A program made the position numbers and the translations under genes. Positions 20,181 to 31,461 of a stretch of DNA of 64,000 bases are shown here, one piece after another. Numbering within the stretch: the stretch's first letter is position 1; the number at the start of each line of letters is the position of its first letter. Under the pieces are notes generated by a model, which was not told the DNA's origin, searched no databases, and saw only the letters and a program-made list of their open reading frames with translations. Origin of the DNA: Ovis canadensis (taxonomy: Eukaryota; Chordata; Mammalia; Artiodactyla; Bovidae); the NCBI RefSeq assembly GCF_042477335.2, contig NC_091262.1, positions 73,208,001 to 73,272,000 on the forward strand, in the 5' to 3' direction.

Positions 20181-20389
20181 ACTATGCTTTCAAGACTTTT
20201 TCTTCCTTCAAGGCATGAAAATTCCTGCAAAACTGCTGGCTTAGAAACCTGAACGTTCATGCCTTGCTCAAGGGCCCCCAGAGATCTGCTCTCGGGGGGC
20301 AGCTGACACACATCCAAGCATACATTCCGATGGGACCTGTCTGTTTCTGACTGCCCACATTTGGGGCCCCATCGCAGCTCTATTAGCTG

Positions 20390-20920
20390 CATAAAATATT
20401 CGAAGTGATAGCCAAGAAGGAGGCCCGCTTTGCCAAGGCTCCCCCAGCCCGTCCTCTGGAATTGATTACTCGGAGCCTTTCAGAAACGCAGGAATAAAAC
20501 GATGCCAGGGCAGATGGACAAGCTGGGGACGACTCATGTTTCTAATCCAGCAGCCCCCCCTTCCCCTCCCACCCCGGAACAAAGTCTTCTCCAGTTTGTA
20601 GTAAACTTAACTTGACAATCGTCAAAGAGAATCAAACAGCGTAGAAATGAAGCCTTTAAAAGATGTCAGAAGAAGTCAGAATCGGTAGAAATCTACTACG
20701 CTTCCCAACGCCCCCCTCCTCCCTCGAATTAGTAAATATTTAAATCTTTTAGGAACAGGCTCCAGGGACTGGATTATTTAACTTGTTGGCAAGAATGCGC
20801 TTAAGGAAGGGCATTCGTGTTTATTTTGGGTTTTACCTCCTCACCTCCTTAGTGTAATCCCCAAACCTAATCAGAAGGTTTTGGGGAAGATACCAATTAG
20901 CAGCCCCTGCTGTGTCCCTC
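20390..20920. promoter_or_regulatory. Candidate conserved non-coding block
   Basis: Repeat-free 0.5 kb with 'tcgaattagtaaatatttaa' near 20725, 'tggattatttaacttg' near 20770, 'agtgtaatccccaaaccta' near 20851 and 'accaattagcag' near 20891 (ATTA cores and TAATCC/OTX-like words). It is part of a SINE-free interval from 19.6 to 21.3 kb. Composition-based inference. Confidence 0.33.
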
Positions 20921-21344
20921 CTCACCCCAAATCCCCAGATGGGAGGGGAGAAGCTCCTGGAAGGTAGACAATCAGCCGAAGGTGCTGCTCTGTTCTCCGC
21001 AAGCCGAGGGCCACCAACAGACTGAGGGGGCTTTCAACACCACCTGGCATTATCAGGAGGGCCTCCCCAGCTAAGTGAACCCTCCCCGCCCCCTGCTCAT
21101 TAACAGTTCCCCTTGGAGGTGTCTCTCCACACAAAGCCTCTTTGCAGGGTTTAGGGCAGAATGGTTTGGAGGTGCGTTCTGAACATCTGGGCACAGCTGG
21201 CCTGCTGCGGCGGCCCCAATGTGACCAGATTCCTGGGGCCGATTCCCACTGGGAGTGGAAGAGGCAAAATGAATGTTAGTGGATCAGCTCCCACATGCCC
21301 TGCGTTAGGCGATTTATTGATGCTCTTTAATTTCATTTGTTATT
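20921..21344. other. Unique sequence
   Basis: No repeat or gene recognised. Confidence 0.4.
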
Positions 21345-21545
21345 GTCTTCGTCTAGTCGCTGAGTCACTCTTTGTGACCCACAGACTGTAGCCCACTAGG
21401 CTCCTCTGCCCATGGGATTTCACAGGCAATTATACTGGAGAGGGTTGCCATTTTCTTCTCCAGGGGATCTTCCTGACTCAGGGAGTGAACCTGCTTCTAT
21501 TGCATTAGCAGGTGAATTCTTTAGCACTGAGCCACCTGGGAAGCT
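21345..21545 (-). mobile_element. Bov-tA SINE
   Basis: Minus copy, from 'cgtctagtcgctgagtcact' to 'gagccacctgggaagctt', with more divergence than most copies in the window. Confidence 0.88.
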
Positions 21546-21585
21546 TGCTCTTTAATATGATTTCATATAAAGACCCACATCTCAG

Positions 21586-21700
21586 GGACTTTCCGGTCCA
21601 GTGGTTAAGACTTTAAGCTTCCAATACAGGGGATTGTGGGTTTGATCGCTGGTCAGGAAACTAAGATCTCATATGCCACATAGTCATATTAAAAACAAAA
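21586..21700 (+). mobile_element. CHR-2-type SINE
   Basis: Artiodactyl tRNA-derived SINE: 'ggactttccggtccagtggt' head, 'gggtttgatcgctggtcagg' B-box region, 'tcatatgccacatagtcata' and an A-rich tail. Confidence 0.8.
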
Positions 21701-22518
21701 GCAAAAACAAAATCAGACCCACATCTCTGGGGTTCCAGCTTGACAACCCCATTTCTGCATGGGCAGCCCAGAATCCCCTCTCAGCTTGGCCCCTGGTGCG
21801 GAAGTAGGATCCATGAACTACACACGTGGGTACAGGTATGGTATTTGCATATGAAGACACACCCATCTTTCCATCAGTCTGGGCATCTCCAAGACAGGGA
21901 TTCCTCATGGCCAGAAGCAGCCGATGGACTTCCGCAGGGTCCTTGGGCTGCCTGCCTCTTCTGTCCCCAGGAATGCAAGGCATTCTCTCTTGGGGCTTTG
22001 TTGCCATGCTAGGAGGGGACCATTCAGAGACAATTCTACTGCAGTCTCCTTTCTAGCAATGAAACAGAATATCTCCAGCTGACCTGGGCTGGAAATCTTC
22101 TCTCTGGCTGTGATACCCAGGAATTGGTCTGGTAGAAACCAAGCTGGTGAGCTGAAAAAGCAGGTGGTCAGAGCTAGGGCCCACAACAGTGTCATTGCCC
22201 TGGCCTGGCTGGGCGATGTAGGTAGGTCACCAGATATCTCCAGCCACTGTCCCCTCACAGAGAATAGTAACCTGCCCTCCGGGAACCAGAGGACAATGCA
22301 AGGCTGAGTAGGTACCGTTCCTGGTGTGTTCACAGCTTGGGGATGGACCTCAGCTTCCCCTCTTCTCCTGTGAGTTGAAGTCAACGAATGCTCTGGAAAG
22401 GTTTTAACCATGAAGGTACAGGGGTTGGGGCAGTTTCTTGCTCTGATGGAGACAGTCTCCCTTTTCAACAGCTTCCTGACTTTGTGAAAAATGGCCTGGC
22501 CCACTATTACCTATGCAT
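21701..22518. other. Unique sequence
   Basis: No repeat recognised. A 199-codon minus frame (21905-22504) is open, but it has no domain, no initiation or splice context that I can defend, and mixed composition. It is treated as chance. Confidence 0.4.
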
Positions 22519-22728
22519 ACTGAGGTCATGTGGCAAAGTGGTAAAGAATCTTCCTGCCAGTGCAGGAGACGCAAGAGGCATGGGTCTGATCCCTGGATCG
22601 GGAAGATCCCCTGGAGGAGGAAATGGCAACCCAGTCCAGTATTCTTGCCTGGGAAATGACAGAGGAGCCTAGAGGGCTACAGTCCACAGGGTCACAAAGA
22701 GTCAGGCAGGACTGAGCAACGGAGCACA
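22519..22728 (+). mobile_element. Bov-tA SINE (diverged head)
   Basis: Body 'gggaagatcccctggaggag' and tail 'aggactgagcaacggagc' are typical. The first ~15 bp of the head are eroded (gtcatgtggcaaagtggtaa). Confidence 0.9.
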
Positions 22729-23317
22729 CAGCCCACGCACAATGAGGCCAGCAAGGCAGAGAGAGCTTCAAGGTCTGAAGTCTTCCTGGGGAGGTAAGCG
22801 TGAGTCTAGGGGCCAGCCTTGAGGCCGCTGCCCTGTGACCTCAGGGAGGTCTGTTTTCTGCAGGGGAAAGCCCCAGGTGAAGCCCACCACCCACTTCTGA
22901 AAGCCCACCCACCACTGAAAGCCCCAGCCACCCACTTCCAAGGCCCTACAGAGATCATGCACTCAGGGTGACCCATGAGGGCAAGGGTGGACGTTGGCAA
23001 CAGCAACAAAATATAAGGGAGAGGTCAGTCCAGAGGAGATGGAAACCTTCCAGGGTGTGATGAGCTTTGGCGCTGCTCCTGTGAGGAAATCAAGGGTCAG
23101 TAGCCATCCTGGGCAATAGACTGGACCCTGCCTCTCAACGGCACTTTGACCTCAGCCAGGTCACGTGCTCTGCGGCCTCTGTGTTCTCATCTCCCAGTGA
23201 GGATGGAACTGGATGGGATAGTCCAGTTTTAAGCATTTGTCTTGCTGGCAGCCAGACTTGCCTCCTGGAGACCCCTGGGGTGGCCCCCCTGGAAAGGCAT
23301 TCTTGGTCTCTTTGAGT
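22729..23317. other. Unique sequence with a short imperfect tandem repeat
   Basis: Mostly unique. At about 22876-22947 an imperfect 20-26 bp tandem repeat reads 'aagcccaccacccacttctg', 'aaagcccacccaccactg' and 'aaagccccagccacccac'. No gene recognised. Confidence 0.5.
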
Positions 23318-23385
23318 TTAGTTGCTTTACGATGTTGTGTTGGTTTCTGCTGTACAGCAAAGTGAATCAACTATACCCCACCGGA
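23318..23385 (-). mobile_element. L1 3'-end fragment, antisense
   Basis: 'ttagttgctttacgatgttg' followed by 'gctgtacagcaaagtgaatc' is the artiodactyl L1 3' terminus, present as only ~70 bp. Confidence 0.7.
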
Positions 23386-23714
23386 TAAGCATTCTTGAGT
23401 TGGTTTAAGGTTCTATAGGTCTCCAGAGGCCTCGCTGTCAGATGGGTCTAACTTGGGCCTCATACATGGGCTTTCTGCTTAGAATGTATGGCAAGAACAT
23501 ATTCATAAGGGAATTTCTCTAGAAAGCAGACTCGAGCTGCGGCTCCTAGGTCATCGACCAGGCTGACATGAGCTTCCAGGAGCTATCATGAAAGAACCAG
23601 GATCATCAGGCCAGCCCCCTTCTCCCTTGCCATGAAGTGAACAGCTTCATGGGTTTCCCCCAGAAACCCCTCTACAGGAAGGTGCCCCTAAGCAGTAAAA
23701 AGAGGCAGGAATTG

Positions 23715-23910
23715 GCACTGCTGATGGCCAAATTCAGATCCTGGCGGCACTGCTTGCTCGCTGTCTATGACCTTGGGTCAACCCCTAGCCTCTCTGAGCC
23801 TCAGTTATCTCATCTGTGTGCTGGGGACAATGGCACCTACATCTCGGGTTGTTGGGAGGATTGAATGGCAGAAAATGCATGGTGAGATATACCCACAGTA
23901 AGTAGAAGGG
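23715..23910 (+). mobile_element. MIR SINE
   Basis: Near-complete sense MIR: 'tgaccttgggtcaaccccta' near 23769, 'ctctgagcctcagttatctc' near 23791 and 'gttgttgggaggattgaatg' near 23848. Confidence 0.8.
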
Positions 23911-25732
23911 TGGGGGATCCATTATTCAGATTCCTCTTCTGACCTACTGCTAACATCCAGCCACTCTGATGTCCTCAGTGGAGCAATTTGGGGACACATG
24001 CTTATCTACCACTTCATTCATTCTCTCTTCCATTCACTGAGGGGCTATTATTGAGCACCTATTGTATACTCTGTCTAGTGCCAGGTCCAAGGGATAGAGA
24101 GATGGCAAGTCCTCACTCCATGCTTTCAAATGCTCATGACCTAGAGGAAAGAGATCTTTCTTGTAGCAATTATACAAGGGTGCAGGTGGCCTGCTTACAA
24201 GAGGCCACAGAAGCATGAAAGGGCCCCCCAAGTTTGCTTTTCTACAAAGTGGAGGATTCAGATGCCGTATTCCAAGGAACCTTTCTATCTGCCCATGGGA
24301 GAGGAGAGCCCAAGAGGAATTCTTTCTGAGTCCTGTGTTTTGGGGTCTCTGTTTAAGCTAATGATCTGTGAAAATGATGGCATCTTCGCCATGGCACCCT
24401 GGCCATTCTCATGCAGAGCATCCCAACTTCTTAGAGGGTTCTTCCTCCTGCAAGCCCCAAGTAATGACCCCACACTGAACATGCTGAAGTTCCCAAGTGA
24501 TACCTGAGCTGTACTTGTTATTCTAAAGACTGCCTTCCTCCACTGGCTTCCAATTAGAACATCTTCAGCTAATCACCTGCCGGAGACTCCCAGCAGAACC
24601 CCCCACCTACAGACCTCAAAGGAAAGCAGGCCTGAAAGCAGACAGTACCTTGTGATTCCCCATGAATCTCCCCTCTCCTATTTCAGCTCGCATGCTCCCC
24701 CAGCCCCAACACACAGAAACACACACCTCCTCTTTTAGCAGTTTTTCTTTTCCACAACTGAGCTAGATGTCACATATGAAAAAGGAAAATCCTGGAAGAA
24801 CTGGTTAAGGTTGGCCACTGCCATCTGGGTAACTCCTGGTGAGTCACTTGGCTTCAGAAAGATGTCAGAGCACAGAGATGTTTGCCAGGGAGGTGGGGAA
24901 CCAGACCCTAGGGGCTCATGAGATCCCTCCCCCACCCTCCTCTGCCATGAAATATCAAGGAGAGGCGAGTGGGGTGAATTATGTGAGTAGATGCGGTATT
25001 TTATGAAACACAAGAAGAAAAATGCTCTAAAACCCATAATCATAAACACAGCATATGGAAAAAGGAAAGAGCTAGTTTTGAGTAAGAAGCGTCTTTTATC
25101 TACTCCCATCTCCTCCCCTTTCTGGTCAATATTAGATACATAATCAGAGAAATTCTTAAATTTCACCCAAGGCTTACTTGAGTTGGAAGCTTGATTTTTC
25201 TGGTAAAGAAATTCCCTACCATGCGTCTATTGCAAGAGGGATTTTCTTTCTCAAATGCTTTCACCTGTCAAAAGCCCTCTGTCCAGAAACTTACCAGATC
25301 CCTCTACCCTCTCGTTCTGCAAAGTAGAGGGAAAAGGAGACCATGTCCAGTGTCTGCTATAAGCCGGGCACAGACACAGACATCTGGCATCTTCCACCGG
25401 CTTCCAGGAAGTCTGTGAGGGCAGTGGGCTGCCTGTGGGCTCGTGGGCTCAGAGAGTCCATGAGTCTTGCCAGGCAGCACCAGCTAGGGAGCAGCAGTAT
25501 CAGAATGCTCAGTAATCCCAAAGCTTTGTGCTCCCCACCCCCTCAGGCCTCTCATTTGAAGAGACTGCCTGTTACAGTGGAGAGTAACTGAGGGCAGAGG
25601 GGGTGTTTTCTCTCCAATCAACACAGGTTACTGTGCTTGGCTTCCGTCATGCCTCTGTATTTTTATTCATCTCTTAGAAACAGCCACATGAAAAGACTGC
25701 TCAGTCACCTTCTCCTATTTGATCTATTTCCT
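23911..25732. other. Unique sequence with one ancient-repeat trace
   Basis: About 1.8 kb. At 24030-24150 'ggggctattattgagcacct' and 'attgtatactctgtctagtgcc' resemble the same ancient L2-like family as 4060-4215. The remainder has no recognised gene, SINE or LINE. Confidence 0.45.
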
Positions 25733-25782
25733 CCCTCCCTTCTTTCCTCCCTTCCTTCCTCTCTGCATTTCTCCTTTCTTAT
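25733..25782. repeat. Polypyrimidine (CCTT-rich) tract
   Basis: About 50 bp of interrupted CCTT/CCCT on the plus strand ('cctccctcccttctttcctc'), capable of triplex formation. Confidence 0.8.
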
Positions 25783-25799
25783 TAATTTTTTTTAAAAAT

Positions 25800-25983
25800 T
25801 CGCTTATTTTATTTATTGGCTGAACCGGGTCTTAGCTGTGGCAGGCAGGATCTTTGATTTTCCTTTGGCATGTGAACTCTTAGTTCTGGCATGTGGAATT
25901 TATTTCTCTGACCAGGGATTAAACCCAGGCTAGCTACATGGTGAGCTCGAAGTCTTAGCCACTGGACCACCAGGGAATTCCCT
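25800..25983 (-). mobile_element. CHR-2-type SINE, antisense
   Basis: 'attggctgaaccgggtctta' at the left, 'ctctgaccagggattaaacc' and the reversed head 'ccactggaccaccagggaat' at the right. Confidence 0.85.
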
Positions 25984-26077
25984 TAATTATTAATTTTTAA
26001 AATTATTTATTGAGATCTGATAGATGATACCATGCACACATCTATCAGCTTGGGATGAGTTTGTAATATATTAATTC

Positions 26078-26302
26078 ACTTGACCACCTGATGCAAAGAG
26101 TCAACTCACTGGAAAAGACCCTGAAGCTGGAAAAGATTGAAGGCAAAAGGAGAGGACAGCAGAGGATGGTTAGATGGCATCACCAACTCAATGGACATGA
26201 ATGTGACCAAACTCAGGGAGACAGTGAAGGACAGGGAAGCCTGGTGTGCTGCAGTCCAGGGGTCACTATGAGTTGGACACAACTGAGCGACTGAACAACA
26301 AC
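26078..26302 (+). mobile_element. BovB LINE 3' fragment
   Basis: From 'cttgaccacctgatgcaaag' to 'gcgactgaacaacaac'. The last ~225 bp of BovB, sense orientation, 5' truncated. Confidence 0.92.
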
Positions 26303-26605
26303 ATCCGTGGAATCACCGCTCAGTAACTTCCTTCCCTCTTCCCTCCCCCGGCAAGCTACATAAGGACTATCTCACTCGTTCAAAGAAGAGATCCATGGTA
26401 CCGGTCCCTCAGCTTCACTGATGCCTGCTTCAGTCTTCGTGGCTTGTTCTTTTTCCTTGCTGTATATTAGTCCATTGAGTGACTATACCTCTAATTATTT
26501 ATACATTCTGCTCGTAATGAACATTTGGCTGTTTCCATTTTTTAACTGATGTGTATAATGTTGCTATGAACTTTCTTGTGCCTGACTTTTGATAGGTATA
26601 AACAG

Positions 26606-26669
26606 ACAGTGTGCTGCAGCCCATGGGGTTGCAAAGAGTCAGACAAAACCGAGCGAGTGAACTGAACTG
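26606..26669 (+). mobile_element. BovB 3' tail, 64 bp
   Basis: 'gtgtgctgcagcccatgggg' through 'gagtgaactgaactga'. Only the terminal BovB tail, inserted between two matching parts of the antisense L1. Confidence 0.85.
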
Positions 26670-26970
26670 AAACACATTTCACTCGGGTATATAACCAAAA
26701 GTAGAATTACCAGGTCATGATGTATGTTTTCTTGGTTATTAATTTTATTTTAGCAGTGATATACATTATGTCAAATTAAATAAAGAAAAAGTTACACTTC
26801 ACCTCCTCCAGCCCCATCCTCCAGGGTGTGTCCTAACGCACTTTTCCACCCACTCATACAACATACATGTACACGTGTATCATGTGCATAGAGTGTTTTG
26901 CATTTCTTTCTTTTCCTATTCACTTTCTTTCTCGAACAAAATTAAGATCATTTTATAACACTACTTGTGA

Positions 26971-27161
26971 AAGTGAAAAGTGGCTCAGTCGTGTCCAACT
27001 CTTTGAGACCCCATGAACTATACAGTTCAAGCAATTCTCCAGGCCAGAATGCTGGAGTGGGTAGCCTTTCTCTTCAGGGGATCTTCCCAAACCAAGGATT
27101 GAACCCATGTCTCCTGCATTGCAGGTGGATTCTTTACCAACTGAGCTATCAGGGAGGCCCA
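26971..27161 (-). mobile_element. Bov-tA SINE
   Basis: Minus copy flanked by a 14-bp target duplication with two mismatches: aacactacttgtga (26957-26970) and aacaccgcttgtga (starting near 27161). Confidence 0.93.
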
Positions 27162-27499
27162 ACACCGCTTGTGACTTGTGACACTACTTGCAACTTGCGA
27201 CTTGCTATTTATTTATTTGCTTAAATGTTGCTTATCCTGGCCATTGCCCAAGACTGTCACATATGAGACTACTCATTCTGTTTAACAGTTGAAATACTAT
27301 TCCAGAATAGGGGTATAAAATTATATTTTCAACCAGTATTCTCGTTTGATGGAGGCGACTTCCAGTTTTTTCACCTTAAAACTCAATGCTGCAATGAAAA
27401 TGTTGAGACGCATGCACTCAGCATTGCTGCTTTTAAGTTTCTCGCGAAGCAGATTCCCAAAATTGTGACTTCTGGATCAAAGGATGTGTGCGTTTTCAA

Positions 27500-27800
27500 A
27501 TTTAATATAGCCAAGCCTGACACAAATGGGCAAATACTGTATAAAATTCTACTTATATGAGCTACATAGAATAGCCAACCGTACAGAGACAGAAAGTAAA
27601 ATAGAGGTAACCAGGGGCTCAGTGGTCGGGGGAGGGAGATGGGGAATTCATGCTTAATGGGTACGGAGCTTTGGAAAGATGGTGATGGATGTACAGCAAT
27701 GTGAATGCATTCAACACCTCAACTGTGCACTGAAAAAGAGCCTAAAATGGTAAATTTTCTGTTATGTATATTTCCTCACAATACAAACAGTTTTAATTAA
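27500..27800 (+). mobile_element. L1 3' UTR (L1M-type)
   Basis: 'aaattctacttatatgagct' near 27543, 'gaggtaaccaggggctcagt' near 27604 and 'gaaaaagagcctaaaatggt' near 27732 follow the L1M 3' UTR in sense orientation, up to an A/T-rich end. Confidence 0.7.
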
Positions 27801-27804
27801 AAAT

Positions 27805-28030
27805 TAACAGATAAGACGGACAGCTAGTGGGAAGCTGCTGCATGGCACAGGGAGCTCAGCTCAGTGCTCCGTGATGACGTGGGATGGGGGCAGGGTGGCA
27901 GGAAGGCGCAAGAAGATGGGGATATGTGTATACGTATAGCTGGTTCCCGTTGTTGTACAGCAGAAACCAACACTACATTGTAAGGCAATTATCCTCCGAT
28001 CAAAAATAAATTTAAAAGATTAAAACATAA
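27805..28030 (+). mobile_element. L1 3' end (artiodactyl type)
   Basis: 'tgcatggcacagggagctca' near 27839, 'gttgtacagcagaaaccaac' near 27952 and 'acattgtaaggcaattatcc' near 27974, followed by an A-rich tail. Confidence 0.75.
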
Positions 28031-28049
28031 TATGCTCAGCAATGACGTT

Positions 28050-28570
28050 CTAAAATCATTGATTTACCAAGTGCAGCAGACGCTGGCGTCTCGCCCACGT
28101 CTCTTCAGCACTCTCGTTCTGGTATATTTCAGCCGTGTCTGACTGCAAGCACCTGGACGCCTCACCAGAGGGTCCTTGTGACCTGCATGGTAGAGCAGAT
28201 GGACACGCTGGGGAAATGATGCTCCCTGCCCAAGAGCCCTCAGCCAATGACAGGTGGGCAGTGGAAGACAAAGGCCCTGGTCCTCTGCCTCTCAGACGGG
28301 GCAACTCTGACTTAGTCGACACTCTAGAGGTCCTCTGATGAGGGGTCCTGGGAACCACAAGACAACCTCCTTGGGGATGCATCCACTGTTGGCTTTCCTT
28401 CCTCCCCTCTCTCGCCTCTCCACTACCTCCACTGTGCTTCCTGGGATTGCCTTCCAAGTAACTGTGACAGTCATAGTGTTTCTCAGAGTCAGCTTCCTGG
28501 GGACCCAAACCAGAACAGCAGCTCTCTGTTGAACTGACGCTTTGGGCGGACACTGCAGAAACAAAGCTCC
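28050..28570 (+). mobile_element. Ancient LTR-like repeat (family not assigned)
   Basis: Contains 'gagccctcagccaatgacag' near 28232 and 'cttcctgggattgccttcca' near 28437, then 'ctggggacccaaaccagaac' near 28497. This is the 3' layout of an old mammalian LTR family that ends near 'ggaacccaaactaagac'. The same family signature is at 35225-35300. A 261-codon minus frame (28056-28841) overlaps it and is not called. Confidence 0.4.
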
Positions 28571-29141
28571 ATGGACTGTGAGCAAGGCTCTCCAGCCCAT
28601 CAGCCCAGAGTCCAGAGAAGACTATGACCTCCGGGGCCACCACATCTGGACATCCTGGAAGAGATCTGTGCCTATCAATGGATACCGTGCAGCTGGAGCG
28701 CGGGAGGTGATGAGTGTAGTCGGGGGACCCTCCTGGGAAAAGTGCCAGAAGCTTGAGTCTGAAGCCCCGAGCCATTGGGTCTGCCCTGGCTCCTGCCACT
28801 GGGTGTGACTCACATCTGCCAGGAGAGCTGGGGCAAAGCACTCAGGTTCACGGAGCCGCTATGCTCCCTCCAGGAGGACCAAGTGAGTGAGCACACGTGG
28901 CCACAAGCACAGGGCAGATGGTCATATCATTTGGGTTCAAGCTTCCTTAAGAGGTGGACATCTGTGCCTGGGGGCTTAGAAGACAGCCACACCCCATCTC
29001 CTCCAACACACACTCTACGCAGAGCCTTTTGGAGCAGTGGGATTCTTGAAATAGGAAGGATGGGAAAGGCTGCCATTTCCAGTGGCCTTGATGCTGTAAT
29101 GAACAGTAACGACGTGCTTTTTTAAATAAAATAAACAGTAT
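28571..29141. other. Unique sequence
   Basis: No repeat or gene recognised. Confidence 0.4.
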
Positions 29142-29372
29142 TTTATTTATTTTTGGCTGCATTGGGTCTTAGTTGAGGGCTCTTCATTGCAGTACATGGG
29201 TTTCTCTCTCGTTGTGGTGGGTGGGCAGCAGAGCACGTGGGCTCTGTAGTTGTGGCCGGTGGATTGGTTGTTCTGCGGCATGCAGGATCTTAGTTCCCCA
29301 TTCAGGGATCGAACCCATGTCCGTTGCATTGGAAGGCAAATTCTTAACCCACTGGACCACCAGGGAACTCCC
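29142..29372 (-). mobile_element. CHR-2-type SINE, antisense, long form
   Basis: About 230 bp: 'tttttggctgcattgggtct' at the left, 'gttccccattcagggatcga' near 29293 and the reversed head 'ccactggaccaccagggaac' at the right. The most complete CHR-type copy in the window. Confidence 0.88.
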
Positions 29373-29589
29373 ACAATGTGCTATTAATGACTTGACCAAC
29401 ACAATTGGGCTGCCCTCTAGCAACGGAGAAAAAAGTTTCTCATCAGTTTCATTCTCCTCATATTTATTCACTACTTACAAAGTAACTGGCCCTGTGCTGG
29501 CTGATGGGAGACATTGAGACACACAGTTCATGAGCACTCACAGAGCATGCATACACTCAAGTTCTGGCTGGATATGCACACATGTAAAT

Positions 29590-29710
29590 AGCCAGGTGAC
29601 TCTTAGCAAGTCATTTCCCTTCTATGAGCCTCAGTTTTCTCATCTGGGAAATGGGGAGAACCTCCTTGAATATCATACAGATGTTCCAATGATTCATCAA
29701 GCTGATTGAT
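29590..29710 (+). mobile_element. MIR fragment
   Basis: 'tatgagcctcagttttctca' near 29623, then 'tctgggaaatggggagaacc'. Preceded (29455-29560) by a weak L2-like trace, 'tatttattcactacttacaa'. Confidence 0.65.
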
Positions 29711-29889
29711 GGGAAAGAACCTGTCAGGTCCTTGCCTGGGACCCTAGGAAATATGGATTCTAGTAGCCCCCTCTGTACTCACAGTCCATCCCCCACCTTT
29801 CCCCCACCCCACCAGCCTCATGAAACCCAGAGGAAATGTGCTAAACAATCAGTGTGGCTTATTAAACACAGGACACCCAGATTGTAGAC

Positions 29890-30960
29890 TATACCGCGTC
29901 TTATTTATCCTGTCATCTGGTAATGTCTATCTATGTTGCTTCCAAGCTTGGGCTATTATGAAGAACACAGCTATGAACATTTTTATGTTCATACAGAACC
30001 TACAGACAGGTTTGTTTTATTATCCTTCACAGATACTGCACTTTCTACAAGTTGAAGATTTCTGGCAAGCATACACCAGCTCTACTGGTACCATTTTTCC
30101 AAGTTGGGATTTGTCCAGCATTTGTTCGCTTGGTACCTGTGTCACATTTTGGTATATTCTAACAACATCTTATGCTTTTAAAAACTGTATTTGTGATCCG
30201 TGGTCAGCAGTTTTTGACGTTACTATTAAGACTTACTTAAGGTTCAGAGAATCATTAGTTGTTTTTATAATACATTTTTAAAAACTGAGGTGTATTTTTC
30301 TATTGCACACGTAATAGACTACAGTATAAACATCACTTTTATGTGCAGCAGGAAACCAGAACATTTGTACGGCTTGCTTTACTGTTTACTGTGATATTTG
30401 TTTTATCTCAGGGAGTCTGGAACAGAACCCATCATATATCTAAGATATGCCCGTCTGTCTTTGATGGACATTGTACACATTTCTGTTGTGTGCACACTAG
30501 GAGTGCAGAGGAGTGGAGAGTTGTTTCATAAATTATGCATGCATTGACCTTTAGTAGATAAGGTCACTCAGTTTTCCATAGCAAATGGTACCAACTTTCA
30601 CTCCTACCAGCAGTGCATAAGAGGTCTTATAGCTCTATGTCTTGGTCAGCAGTAGGTATTGTCAGTTTTAAATTTTAGCCATTCTGGTGAGGCTGTAGTA
30701 GAATTGCACTGTGAATTACTTTTGCAGCTTCCTGATAACTAATTCAAAAAGACATCTTCTTAGAGGTTTATTGGCCATTTGGATGCCTTTTATTCATGAA
30801 ATTCCCACTCAAATCAGTTACCTACCTCCTTATTAGATTGTTGCTTTCTTATTGATTTTAAGCACTCTTTACATATTATAGCTACCAATCCTGTGTCGAC
30901 TATATGCATTATGAGTATCTTCTCCTACTCTGTGAGGGTATTTCAGAAAAATATCTAAAT
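29890..30960 (-). mobile_element. L1M-type element split by a Tigger
   Basis: The antisense L1 3' region, 'gttgcttccaagcttgggct' near 29936 and 'agctatgaacatttttatg' near 29971, continues after the Tigger insertion with 'ttttccatagcaaatggtac' near 30573 and 'tagccattctggtgaggctg' near 30676, and ends near 30960. It lies in the expected antisense order. Confidence 0.65.
30007..30454. mobile_element. Tigger (pogo-like) DNA transposon, internally deleted
   Basis: Both ends are recognisable. The left end reads 'caggtttgttttattatcc', 'cagatactgcactttctaca' and 'tgtgtcacattttggtat'; the right end reads 'attgcacacgtaatagacta', 'agtctggaacagaaccc' and 'taagatatgcccg'. It is ~448 bp against ~2.4 kb for a full Tigger1, so the transposase gene is gone. 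Non-autonomous relic inserted in L1M. Confidence 0.8.
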
Positions 30961-31182
30961 GTGCACATTAAATCTAATGTGCCTGGAATACACAACTAGT
31001 GTGGTCTGTGATTCTTTTCTAAGGACACATGGTAAGTGCTCACAAGTCTGCCTTCACCTTATGTTAACACCACTAAATGTCTAGATTTAACACATCCTTG
31101 GCCAGGCAGAGAGCATTGACATAACAGTCATGGACCGTGATAATTATTTATTGGTAATTAAAATAATAACATGTTGAAAATT
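30961..31182. other. Unique AT-rich stretch
   Basis: No feature recognised. Confidence 0.4.
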
Positions 31183-31290
31183 CCCTGGTGGTCCAGTGGT
31201 TAGGAATCTGTGCTTCCATTGCAGGGGGCATGAGTTCAATCCCTGGTTGGGGAACTAGGATCCTGCAAGCTATGCAGCAAACACACACAC
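31183..31290 (+). mobile_element. CHR-2-type SINE with (CA)n tail
   Basis: 'ttccctggtggtccagtggt' head and 'gagttcaatccctggttggg' B-box region. It ends in a short acacacacacac run where an A-rich tail would be expected. Confidence 0.85.
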
Positions 31291-31461
31291 ACACAGAAAC
31301 TGCATGTTGGGATAAGTCTTATACTCCAAGTTTTTGCATCACTACAGAATAACCTAGTTGATTAACATACGCCTCCTCTAGAAACCCGTGGGGTTTCTAT
31401 TCATTCAACTTTGTTCTGAACAAATGATGATACTCTTGGTGAATCCCTAAAAGATGCTGAG

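Larger units (their letters stand above)
26380..27499 (-). mobile_element. L1M-type fragments, antisense
   Basis: Antisense L1 3' region, seen as 'ttgctgtatattagtccatt' near 26457, 'tataatgttgctatgaactt' near 26554 and 'ctcgggtatataaccaaaag' near 26682. A second similar piece lies at 27240-27499 ('caatgctgcaatgaaaatg' near 27384, 'cttctggatcaaaggatg' near 27468). Interrupted by a 64-bp BovB tail and a Bov-tA. Whether this is one element or two is unclear. Confidence 0.62.

Noticed and set aside
21905..22504. 199-codon minus-strand open frame
   Set aside because: Unique sequence but no family resemblance, and overlapping frames on the other strand are also open. Length alone is weak evidence in this composition.
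28056..28841. 261-codon minus-strand open frame
   Set aside because: Overlaps an ancient LTR-like repeat on the left, with low-complexity Ser/Pro/Gly-rich composition and no recognised domain. Likely a chance frame in GC-rich DNA.
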